64,000 nucleotides of DNA from Mycobacterium botniense (lineage in GTDB: Bacteria; Actinomycetota; Actinomycetes; Mycobacteriales; Mycobacteriaceae), in NCBI RefSeq assembly GCF_010723305.1, contig NZ_BLKW01000002.1, positions 682,001 to 746,000 of the forward strand. Reading direction: 5' to 3'. The position numbers and the translations under genes were made by a program. The first letter of the stretch is position 1. Each line of letters begins with the position of its first letter. This document shows, piece by piece, positions 57,287 to 64,000 of this stretch. The notes beneath the pieces were generated by a model. That model was given only the letters and a program-made list of their open reading frames with translations. It was not told where the DNA came from and ran no database searches.

Positions 57287-58081
57287 CTAGAGAGCAAAGA
57301 GGGCTGCGACAGCTTTGATCTCGTCGCCGACCGCATATGTGAGCGTCGTAACAGTACGGTCGGCGAGACCGGGACCGCACCGATCGGAGGTGCCCGGCGC
57401 ATACACGTGGGAGAGGATCTCGAGCTTATCGCCCAAAGCCACCGGCGCCTCGTGCTCGATAGTCACTCGCAGCGGCGCCTTGAGCAGTGCCGGGTGAGCG
57501 GCCAGATAATCCTCGACCACCGCCCAGTACACGGCGTTGTTCATGTGATCGAACAGGTCGATATCGGTGACGCGGACCGGAAACTCGTGAATCTCGAGTG
57601 CGTCGTCTCGGCTTCCCGCCGTCAGGTACGCCTTCCAGCGCAGCCGGTCGATACTGGTGGTGCGCTGCAGTCCGGCCAGAAAGTCGTCAGAGATGCGCGA
57701 CGGCATCTGGGTCTCGCGATTGATGTTGATCCAAAACGCCTCCGATTCGATCAGGCCGCCTTTGCGCCCATCGATGCGAACCCGCATCTCACACCACCGG
57801 TTAGACGTACCGGAACACCACCGGCGCAACCGCAGCATGTCGCTGAATGTGATCGGGCGAATCACGTCGACCATGGTGCGCCGCACGATCCACAGCGGAT
57901 GGGTCTCCTCGAAACCCATTTCGCGCAGCTGGTCCTGGCCGATGTCCTGGATGTGGCGGGCAGCCGCATCCAACCGCAAACGGCCATCGCGATCGATGTC
58001 GGCAACCCGCAACGGCCATTGGCGGTCGAAAACATCGGGGTGGCCGTCAGGCACCGGCATCATTACTTTGTCCAGGCTCAC
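57287..58081 (-). CDS. Acyl-ACP thioesterase family protein (Rv0466-like)
   Basis: A 264-residue double hot-dog protein of the FatA/FatB type. The N-terminal half has LRVADIDRDGRLRLDAAARHIQDIGQDQ and the C-terminal half VRVTDIDLFDHMNNAVYWAVVEDYL, whose Asp-His-Asn and downstream Glu form the catalytic set of acyl-ACP thioesterases. It hydrolyses acyl carriers to free fatty acids. The start at ATG 58081 (MSLDKVMMPVPDGHPD) is read from the family. It is divergent from ramB across 136 bp. Confidence 0.9.
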   Translation of the reverse strand: MSLDKVMMPVPDGHPDVFDRQWPLRVADIDRDGRLRLDAAARHIQDIGQDQLREMGFEETHPLWIVRRTMVDVIRPITFSDMLRLRRWCSGTSNRWCEMRVRIDGRKGGLIESEAFWININRETQMPSRISDDFLAGLQRTTSIDRLRWKAYLTAGSRDDALEIHEFPVRVTDIDLFDHMNNAVYWAVVEDYLAAHPALLKAPLRVTIEHEAPVALGDKLEILSHVYAPGTSDRCGPGLADRTVTTLTYAVGDEIKAVAALFAL

Positions 58082-58191
58082 GGCGCTACTCCCCTGTGCT
58101 CCTCATTGCGCCCTCCCCTCCCGCGCATCATGCCAAATACCGGCTGCGAAACACCAATCGCCGCGATTCTGCCAAGTCTGCTAATGTCACC

Positions 58192-58200
58192 TTTGCAAAA
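58192..58200. promoter_or_regulatory. RamB-type site at the ramB promoter
   Basis: TTTGCAAAA, the RamB core, lies 18-26 bp before the ramB start in the ramB/thioesterase intergenic region, suggesting negative autoregulation as reported for RamB. A related imperfect GCTAAT stretch precedes it. Inferred from motif similarity. Confidence 0.45.
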
Positions 58201-58217
58201 CGGGGTACGCTGGTTCG

Positions 58218-59633
58218 GTGAGCAAGACCTTCGTCGGTTCCCGGCTGCGCCAACTGCGCACCGAGCGCGGTTACAGCCAGGCTGCGCTAGCGCAGATGCT
58301 CGAGATCTCGCCGAGCTACCTCAACCAGATCGAACACGACGTGCGCCCGTTGACCGTGGCGGTATTGCTGCGGATCACCGAAGTGTTCGGCGTGGATGCC
58401 ACGTTTTTTGCCTCCCAGGAGGACACCCGGCTGGTTGCCGAGCTGCGGGAGGTAACGATGGACCGCGATCTGGGCGTGGACGTGGACTTACCCGAGATCA
58501 CCGAAATGGTCAGTGCGCATCCCAAACTCGCCCGGGCGATGGTCAACTTGCACCGTCGTCACCGGATCATCACCGCACAACTGGCGGCCGCGACCGAAGA
58601 ACGGTTCTCCGACGGTAGCGGCAGCGGCTCGATTACCATGCCGCACGAAGAGGTGCGCGACTACTTCTACGAACGGCAGAACTACCTGCACGAGCTCGAT
58701 ACCGCTGCCGAGGATCTGACCGTGCGGATGCGCATGCACCGGGGCGACCTGGCCCGAGAATTGTCGCGCCGACTCACCGAAGTGCACGGCGTCCACATCG
58801 TCAAGCGCATCGATCTGGGCGACACCGTTCTGCATCGCTACGACCCAGCCACCAAAACACTGGAGATCAGCAGTCACCTCTCACCGGGCCAGCAGGTGTT
58901 CAAGATGGCCGCCGAGCTGGCCTACCTGGAATTCGGTGATTTGATCAACAGCATGGTCGAGGAGGGCAACTTCACCAGCGAGGAGTCACGCACCCTGGCC
59001 CGGCTGGGACTGGCGAATTATTTCGCCGCGGCGACCGTACTGCCCTACCGGCAGTTTCACGATGTCACCGAGAACTTCCGCTACGACATCGAGCGGCTCT
59101 CGGCGTTCTACTCGGTCAGCTACGAGACCATCTGTCACCGGCTGTCCACGCTGCAGCGGCCGTCACTGCGGGGGGTGCCGTTTTCGTTCGTTCGGGTCGA
59201 CCGGGCGGGAAATATGTCCAAACGCCAGTCAGCAACGGGTTTTCACTTCTCCTCGACCGGCGGCACGTGCCCGCTGTGGAACGTCTATGAGACATTCGCC
59301 AACCCGGGCAAGATCCTGGTGCAGATCGCGCAGATGCCCGACGGCCGCAACTACATGTGGGTGGCCCGCACCGTGGAGCGGCGCGCGTCGCGGTATGGTC
59401 AGCCCGGCAAAACCTTCGCCATCGGTTTGGGCTGCGAGTTGCGGCACGCCCACCGACTGGTCTACTCGGAAGGACTCGACTTGTCCGGGCGTAACGCCAC
59501 ACCCATCGGCGCGGGCTGCCGCGTGTGCGAACGCGACAACTGCCCGCAGCGGGCGTTTCCGGCGTTGGGCCGCGCCCTAGACCTCGACGAGCACCGCAGT
59601 ACGGTGTCACCCTACCTGGTGAAACAGGCGTGA
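58218..59633 (+). CDS. ramB: Regulator of acetate and glyoxylate metabolism RamB
   Basis: A 471-residue regulator. The XRE HTH is at residues about 8-60 (RLRQLRTERGYSQAALAQMLEISPSYLNQIEHDVRPL); residues about 190-290 contain the ImmA/IrrE-like region with HGVHIVKRIDL and FKMAAELAYLEFGDLI, and the C-terminal short-chain fatty acid regulator domain carries GAGCRVCERDNCPQRAFP, a cysteine set that may bind metal. The GTG at 58218 is used. It represses icl1 in M. tuberculosis. Its stop overlaps the next gene by 4 bp. Confidence 0.95.
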   Translation: MSKTFVGSRLRQLRTERGYSQAALAQMLEISPSYLNQIEHDVRPLTVAVLLRITEVFGVDATFFASQEDTRLVAELREVTMDRDLGVDVDLPEITEMVSAHPKLARAMVNLHRRHRIITAQLAAATEERFSDGSGSGSITMPHEEVRDYFYERQNYLHELDTAAEDLTVRMRMHRGDLARELSRRLTEVHGVHIVKRIDLGDTVLHRYDPATKTLEISSHLSPGQQVFKMAAELAYLEFGDLINSMVEEGNFTSEESRTLARLGLANYFAAATVLPYRQFHDVTENFRYDIERLSAFYSVSYETICHRLSTLQRPSLRGVPFSFVRVDRAGNMSKRQSATGFHFSSTGGTCPLWNVYETFANPGKILVQIAQMPDGRNYMWVARTVERRASRYGQPGKTFAIGLGCELRHAHRLVYSEGLDLSGRNATPIGAGCRVCERDNCPQRAFPALGRALDLDEHRSTVSPYLVKQA

Positions 59634-60196
59634 CCGGCACCTCAAAGGCCGAGCAGACCGGCCGCATCCCGGCCGGGGGGCTGCGCGAGCTGGGGCTGGT
59701 CAACTGGATATTGGCGAAATTGGGCGCGCGGACGGTCCGCGCCCCGCAGATGCACCTGTTCACCACGCTGGGTCAGCACAAGCGACTGTTCTGGCTGTGG
59801 CTGCCCTACTCGGGTGCGCTGCTGCGGGGCCGGCTGCCTCGCGCGGACACCGAGCTGGTGATCCTGCGCGTCGCGCATCTGCGGGGCTGCGAATACGAGC
59901 TGCAGCATCACCGCCGAATGGCCCGCCGCCGGGGGCTGGATGACACGAGCCAAGACGCGATCTTCAGCTGGCCCCACAGCTCCGGCAGCCTCAGCCCCAG
60001 ACAACGGGCGCTGTTGGCCGCCACCGACGAATTCGTCACCACCCGGTCGGTCAGCGAGGACGCGTGGAAGCAACTCTCAAATCATCTCGATCGGCGCCAG
60101 CTCATCGAATTCTGCATGCTCGCAGGCCAATACGACGGTCTGGCCGCAACAATGTCGGCCCTCGAGATCCCGTTGGACCATCCGGGTCACGGGTAG
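59630..60196 (+). CDS. AhpD-like carboxymuconolactone decarboxylase family protein (Rv0464c-like)
   Basis: A 188-residue protein of the AhpD/CMD fold: RADTELVILRVAHLRGCEYELQHHRRMARRRGL contains the E..R..H.R.C.YE..HH pattern of the family, with one cysteine where AhpD has a CxxC pair. The GTG at 59630 overlaps the ramB stop (GTGA). The usual role is reduction or peroxide handling; with a single Cys the activity is uncertain. The gene is probably expressed with ramB. Confidence 0.85.
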   Translation: MTGTSKAEQTGRIPAGGLRELGLVNWILAKLGARTVRAPQMHLFTTLGQHKRLFWLWLPYSGALLRGRLPRADTELVILRVAHLRGCEYELQHHRRMARRRGLDDTSQDAIFSWPHSSGSLSPRQRALLAATDEFVTTRSVSEDAWKQLSNHLDRRQLIEFCMLAGQYDGLAATMSALEIPLDHPGHG

Positions 60197-60202
60197 AGGC
60201 CC

Positions 60203-60221
60203 GTGTCGGCGTTGCCGGCAC
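60203..60221 (+). terminator. Hairpin after the Rv0464c-like gene
   Basis: GTGTCGGC-GTT-GCCGGCAC forms an 8-bp stem with one G-U pair and a 3-nt loop, beginning 7 bp after the stop codon. Compact GC-rich hairpins at this distance are consistent with intrinsic termination; no T-tract follows. Confidence 0.45.
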
Positions 60222-60689
60222 CGCACCAGGCGTACGCCAGATCACTTCGATAACCACGATGTATTGCGAGACTTGGGTTTAACCCGAAGTCCGCGTCAAC
60301 TTCTGAACCCGTTTCACGGTGGGCGTGCGGGTTTGTTGACAGTGTGGCCACATCCGTGCGCTGTCTTCGGTGTCACCCGCGGGCGCGACGCTGGACGCGC
60401 CACCGCCCCACCGAGAACCGGGGCCGCGGCAGTAAGTCGAAAAGCAAAGCGATGCAATGGTTTTCTGTGATATTTCGGTGGGCGCTGTTCGCCTGCGGAC
60501 CGCTCGTGGCCAGGCAACGGCAACAGCTTGGCGCGGATGTTCGTGGTGCCGGCCGCTGGGCAGGCTGCACCCAGGGATGATGGATGAGCCGACGCGAGCT
60601 CTTGACAGGTTCCGGCCACGTTGGTGAGACTGATCGAGCCGCCACGCAAATCACACATGGAGCCCGAATCCAAAGGAGCATCAGGGCTG
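60222..60689 (+). other. 468-bp intergenic region before the PGRS-hydrolase gene
   Basis: No gene can be supported here. Two TTGACA hexamers occur (60336-60341 and 60602-60607); the second lies 83-88 bp before the chosen start of the next gene and could be a -35 element, though no good TANNNT box follows at 16-18 bp. An AAAGGAGC ribosome site (60671-60678) precedes the start. Confidence 0.3.
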
Positions 60690-63600
60690 GTGGGTGTGGT
60701 GTGGGCGCACAGGTGTGCTTGCCGGTTAGCCGCAGCGGCGGCGATGGTGGCGGCATGGGGGGTGCCGGCGTTGGCTGTCACGCGGCCGGCGCACGCCGAT
60801 GTGATTGATCTGTTCATCGATCCGATCATCGAACCCCTGCAGGCGGCGTTAGCGGGTTTAACCGATTCGGCGGCGGGTTTGGATTCGGCCGCCAACGTGC
60901 CGGGGTTGGATCTGAGCAGTTCAGGCGCGGAAAACGCCGTGGTCAACACCGTGGTCGATCTGCTCGAAACCTATTGGGCGAGTGCGGATGCGGTGGACTC
61001 GGCGCTGACGGAAGCGTCGAGTTCTGCCGCGGCCACGATTCCCACGGTGCTGCACGCGTTGGAACAAGGTTGGATCAACAGTCCGCTGGGCACCCGGGTC
61101 GATACCGCGCTCAACGGGTTCTGGCACGACGTCGGTGGTCCCGGCATTGTGATCGGCAATGGCGCCAACGGTGTTGGGGGTGGAACGTTGGCCCAAGCCG
61201 ATGGTGGTGCCGGTGGGTTGCTATTCGGTGATGGGGGCGCCGGGGCTACCGACGCGGCCGGTCAGGGCGGGGCCGGCGGGGCTGCAGGGTTGTTCGGTAA
61301 CGGCGGGGCCGGCGGGGCCGGGGCCGACGCTGCGACCTCCGGTGTCGCCGGCGGTGACGGGGGCGCTGGCGGGGCGGGCGGGATTCTGGTCGGCGACGGC
61401 GGGCCCGGCGGCGCCGGCGGGGCCGGGGGGGTTGGTGCCGCCGGCGGTACCGGCGGGGCCGGCGGTGCTGCCATCGGGGTGTTGGGTGTGGGCGGTCACG
61501 GCGGTGCCGGTGGTAATGGCGGCGCCGGCGGTGCCGGGGGTGACGGGGGCACCGGCGCGGGGTTATTCGTCGACGGCGGCAACGGCGGCGCCGGCGGCGA
61601 CGGCAGCAACCCCGCCGCGCTGCCCGCCCTGGGTGGGGCCGGCGGCACCGGCGGCGTGTTCGGCGTGTTGGGCAGCCACGGCGCCGTCGGCAACCCGGGC
61701 ACCGTGCCCGGCGCCGCGTCGAGCGCCCAAACCGGCAGCGGAGTGCTGACCATCAGCACCACCGGCACCTGGCTGACCAACAGCGACGGCCAGGTCGTGA
61801 TGCTGCACGGAACCAACCAGGCGGTCAAGGTGCCGCCGTTCGAGCCATCCGCTGACGGGTTCAACGCCCAAGACGCACAATTCTTGGAGGACAACGGCTT
61901 TAACTTTGTGCGGCTGGCTATTTACTGGGCCGCGATCGAGCCCGAGCCCGGCGTCTTCAACGAGGCCTACCTGGCCTCGGTCGCCCAGACCATCCAGATG
62001 CTGGCCGATCACCACATCTACGTGCTGCTCGGCGGCGCTGATGAGGACTCCTTCAGCAGCACGTTCATGGGCGAAGGTGCGCCGGCCTGGGCGACCGAAA
62101 CCGGCGGGCTGCCCAATATCAACTTCGGTTTTCCGTATAACAACTTGATCGACCCCGCCAACCTCTACGCCTGGTCTGCGTTTTTTGCCAACGCGAAAGC
62201 ACCGGATGGGGTGGGGCTGGAGGACAGTTACGCACAGATGTGGGAATACGTTGCCAACTACTTCAACGGCAACCCCGACATCGTCGGCTACGAGATCATG
62301 GACGAACCGTGGCCGGGCTTGTCGTGGCCGCTGATTCCGCTGGGCAGCCCGGCCTTCGGCGCCCAGGAGCTGACTCCGTTCTTCGATCAGGTGACCGCGG
62401 CGATGCGCGCCGTCGACCCGACCACCCCGGTGTTCACCGAACCCAACCTGCTCTACGAACTCGGGTTGACTCCCATCACCCAGGGCACGGTGAACTACCC
62501 GCACATTGTCTTCGGCTTCGAGGATTACTGCGTCCTCGGTATTTTCGGCATTACCAGCGGTTGCGGGGCGCTCACCGACGCCGTCGCGAATCATGCTGTG
62601 GCGTACGCCGACGCGCACAACATGCCGGCACTGTTGGAAGAATTCGGTGCCGGCGACAACCAAACCATCAACGCCGAGGGTGTGCACGCCGCCGACCGGG
62701 ATTTGATCGGTTGGTCGGAGTGGGCGTTCACCGGCCAAGGGGACATCACGACCACGTCGTCTCCCTCGAGTTTGGAGTCGCTGGTGTACAACCCCAGCCA
62801 GCCGCCGGTGGGCGCCAATGTCAATACCGCAACCCTGGACACCCTCGCCGAGCCGTATCCGCAGACGATTTCGGGAACCCCGAATTCGTTTTCGTTTGAC
62901 CATGGGGTTTTCCAGTTCAGCTACTCCACCGAAAGGGCTGACGGTCTGGGCAGTTTCCCGGTGGGCTCGCAGACCACCATCGCGGTGCCGACAATCGACT
63001 TCCCGCACGGCTATCAGGTGAGTGTGACTGGTGGGCAGGTGGTGTCGGCTCCCGATGCCCCGGAATTAGTGATCGTTTCCACCGGTAGCGCCCACACCGT
63101 CGATATCACGGTGAGCCCGGCGGGCGGGGCTAATCAGGTGGCGCCTGCGGTGTCGGGGTCGTTGGTTTCGGGGTTGACCGGCGTGTTCGACCGCGAGGTG
63201 TATACCCCGCTGCACACCGGTATTGAGGACTGGATTTCCAGCCCGGTCGGTCAGCGGGTCGACGGGTTCATCAATGAGGTGGCGGGCTCGTATGTGATCG
63301 GCAACGGCGCACCCGGCACAGCGGCTGACCCCAACGGCGGCGCCGCGGGGTGGTTGTTCGGCGATGGCGGAGCGGGCTGGAACAGCACAACGGCCGGGGT
63401 GGCCGGTGGTCACGGCGGAGCGGCCGGTCTCATCGGAAATGGTGGACCCGGCGGGGCCGGCGGAGTGGGCGCGGCCGGGGGTGCCGGGGGTGCGGGGGGA
63501 TCGTTGATGGGTGTGGGCGGGGCCGGCGGGGAGGGCGGTGCCGGTGTTGCTGCGGGCGTGCAGGGCTCCGGTGGTACCGGTGGTGTGGGCGGCGCCGGCG

Positions 63601-64000
63601 GTAACGCGCCGGGCCTGGTGTTCGGGGTGGGCGGTGCCGGCGGTGCGGGCGGGGCCGGGGGCCACGGTGTCGACGGCGCGGCGGGCAGTTTCGCCAACGG
63701 CGGCAACGGTGATGGCGGCGCGGGGGGCAGTAACGGCGGCGATGGGGGCGCCGGCGGCGCCGGCGGTAACGCCACGGGACTGTTCGGCAGCGGCGGCGCC
63801 GGGGGCGCCGGCGGGGATGGCGGTGCCGGCGGTAATGGCGGCAACGGTGCCGCGGGCACCGCCGCGCACCCTGACGGCGGTAACGGCGGCGCGGGCGGCA
63901 ACCCGGGTGGTCACGGCGGCCCGGGTGGGGCCGGCGGGACCGGCGGGCTGCTCGGCGGCCCCGGCGCAGCCGGCCGGGACGGGGTGATGGCCACCAGTGG
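60690..64000 (+). CDS. Exported PGRS protein with an embedded endoglycoceramidase-like GH5 domain (right end outside window)
   Basis: A frame of at least 1,100 codons, still open at the window end. Start: GTG 60690, behind an AAAGGAGC site (ATG 60657 is an alternative). Order: Sec signal ([14 protein letters not shown], cleavage before DVIDLF), a helical region with no PE motif, an anchor-like segment ending [12 protein letters not shown] block 1 (about 61180-61710), a GH5 hydrolase starting [20 protein letters not shown], with candidate acid/base Glu539 in [10 protein letters not shown] and nucleophile Glu651 in LLEEFGAG, a beta domain ([15 protein letters not shown] to about 63120), a second anchor-like segment and PGRS block 2. 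Endoglycoceramidases release the glycan of glycosphingolipids; activity here is inferred. DEP replaces NEP and the family MHQD motif reads GADED, so the substrate may differ. Confidence 0.85.
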   Translation, partial: MGVVWAHRCACRLAAAAAMVAAWGVPALAVTRPAHADVIDLFIDPIIEPLQAALAGLTDSAAGLDSAANVPGLDLSSSGAENAVVNTVVDLLETYWASADAVDSALTEASSSAAATIPTVLHALEQGWINSPLGTRVDTALNGFWHDVGGPGIVIGNGANGVGGGTLAQADGGAGGLLFGDGGAGATDAAGQGGAGGAAGLFGNGGAGGAGADAATSGVAGGDGGAGGAGGILVGDGGPGGAGGAGGVGAAGGTGGAGGAAIGVLGVGGHGGAGGNGGAGGAGGDGGTGAGLFVDGGNGGAGGDGSNPAALPALGGAGGTGGVFGVLGSHGAVGNPGTVPGAASSAQTGSGVLTISTTGTWLTNSDGQVVMLHGTNQAVKVPPFEPSADGFNAQDAQFLEDNGFNFVRLAIYWAAIEPEPGVFNEAYLASVAQTIQMLADHHIYVLLGGADEDSFSSTFMGEGAPAWATETGGLPNINFGFPYNNLIDPANLYAWSAFFANAKAPDGVGLEDSYAQMWEYVANYFNGNPDIVGYEIMDEPWPGLSWPLIPLGSPAFGAQELTPFFDQVTAAMRAVDPTTPVFTEPNLLYELGLTPITQGTVNYPHIVFGFEDYCVLGIFGITSGCGALTDAVANHAVAYADAHNMPALLEEFGAGDNQTINAEGVHAADRDLIGWSEWAFTGQGDITTTSSPSSLESLVYNPSQPPVGANVNTATLDTLAEPYPQTISGTPNSFSFDHGVFQFSYSTERADGLGSFPVGSQTTIAVPTIDFPHGYQVSVTGGQVVSAPDAPELVIVSTGSAHTVDITVSPAGGANQVAPAVSGSLVSGLTGVFDREVYTPLHTGIEDWISSPVGQRVDGFINEVAGSYVIGNGAPGTAADPNGGAAGWLFGDGGAGWNSTTAGVAGGHGGAAGLIGNGGPGGAGGVGAAGGAGGAGGSLMGVGGAGGEGGAGVAAGVQGSGGTGGVGGAGGNAPGLVFGVGGAGGAGGAGGHGVDGAAGSFANGGNGDGGAGGSNGGDGGAGGAGGNATGLFGSGGAGGAGGDGGAGGNGGNGAAGTAAHPDGGNGGAGGNPGGHGGPGGAGGTGGLLGGPGAAGRDGVMATS
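61180..61710 (+). repeat. PGRS glycine-rich repeat block 1
   Basis: Tandem imperfect GGxGGx units (GGAGGA, GGNGGA, GGTGGA type) encoded by GGCGGNGCC-like triplets. They begin after the anchor segment VIGNGANG and end before the GH5 domain. This is the low-complexity coding of PE_PGRS proteins, here without a PE domain. Confidence 0.85.
63340..64000 (+). repeat. PGRS glycine-rich repeat block 2 (continues past the window)
   Basis: A second run of Gly-Gly-Ala/Asn units, preceded by a repeat of the anchor-like segment ([10 protein letters not shown] and [14 protein letters not shown], parallel to VIGNGANG and [14 protein letters not shown] of block 1). It is in the same frame as the GH5 domain to the window edge. 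Confidence 0.85.

Noticed and set aside
61180..61710. Regular short repeats considered as a possible CRISPR or VNTR
   Set aside because: The units are 9-18 bp, imperfect, keep the reading frame and encode Gly-Gly-Ala; there are no uniform spacers, so they are PGRS coding repeats.
61563..63008. A 481-codon frame on the minus strand through the PGRS-hydrolase gene
   Set aside because: It is antisense to a continuous frame with domain motifs, is Arg/Gly/His-rich without family features, and arises from the high GC of the plus-strand gene.
63066..63914. Minus-strand frame of 282 codons over PGRS block 2
   Set aside because: It is the complement of GGC/GCC repeats and has the Ala/Thr/Pro composition expected of a mirror frame; the plus frame is supported by the GH5 domain upstream.

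Overview
This window comes from a high-GC actinobacterium that is almost certainly a non-tuberculous, probably slow-growing Mycobacterium. The evidence is the close protein-level match and gene order to the M. tuberculosis segment Rv0526 to Rv0464c, read here in reverse, together with mycolic acid methyltransferases, HbhA, mycothiol synthesis, a MIRU repeat in senX3-regX3 and glycine-rich PGRS sequence. Comparisons with M. tuberculosis are from memory of those proteins; no search was run.

Layout. 1-2.1 kb: end of a cytochrome c biogenesis/thioredoxin-like lipoprotein, a histidine phosphatase and hemL. 2.1-10.2 kb: an accessory region unlike M. tuberculosis, with a DDN-like protein, a decayed ccdA-like gene, SAM methyltransferases (one truncated, one visibly AT-richer), an orphan ssuD, a Tat-exported esterase, a large OafA-type acyltransferase and a 38-residue membrane peptide. 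10.2-17.0 kb: haem operon (glutaredoxin-like protein, hemA, hemC, hemD, hemB, then three small membrane proteins). 17.1-19.6 kb: serB1, a MaoC hot-dog protein and a mycolate methyltransferase. 19.6-27.4 kb: acyltransferase, galE2, ribosomal protein bS22, an excisionase-like HTH protein, proC, thioesterase, sugar isomerase, membrane protein and ppx1. 27.5-32.3 kb: Rv0495c-like protein, a FadR-type regulator, and a divergent three-gene unit ending in a GMC oxidoreductase. 32.4-38.6 kb: regX3/senX3, gpm1, a YbjN protein, mshA and a ROK-family protein. 38.8-49.5 kb: SDR, the LD-transpeptidase lprQ, murB, nitrilase, two tandem DUF2993-type proteins, deoC, hbhA with its XRE regulator, and a DUF445 protein. 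49.7-54.5 kb: madR, a UbiA prenyltransferase and three mycolate methyltransferases (pcaA, a cmaA-like gene, a divergent umaA-like gene). 54.7-60.2 kb: fadB2, icl1, a thioesterase, ramB and an AhpD-like protein, i.e. fatty-acid and glyoxylate metabolism with its regulator. 60.7-64 kb: one long reading frame that runs off the right edge.

The most unusual item is that last gene: an exported protein without a PE domain in which an endoglycoceramidase-like GH5 hydrolase, with its C-terminal beta domain, sits between two PGRS glycine-rich blocks. Each block is preceded by a short anchor-like segment. Other points of note are a His-to-Glu change at the bicarbonate-ligand position of the umaA-like enzyme, a near-identical 191-bp tract shared by two adjacent mycolate methyltransferase genes, a chain of overlapping stop/start codons through the senX3-regX3 repeats, several inverted repeats at regulator promoters, and decaying genes (ccdA-like, a methyltransferase, and an Rv0477-like gene).
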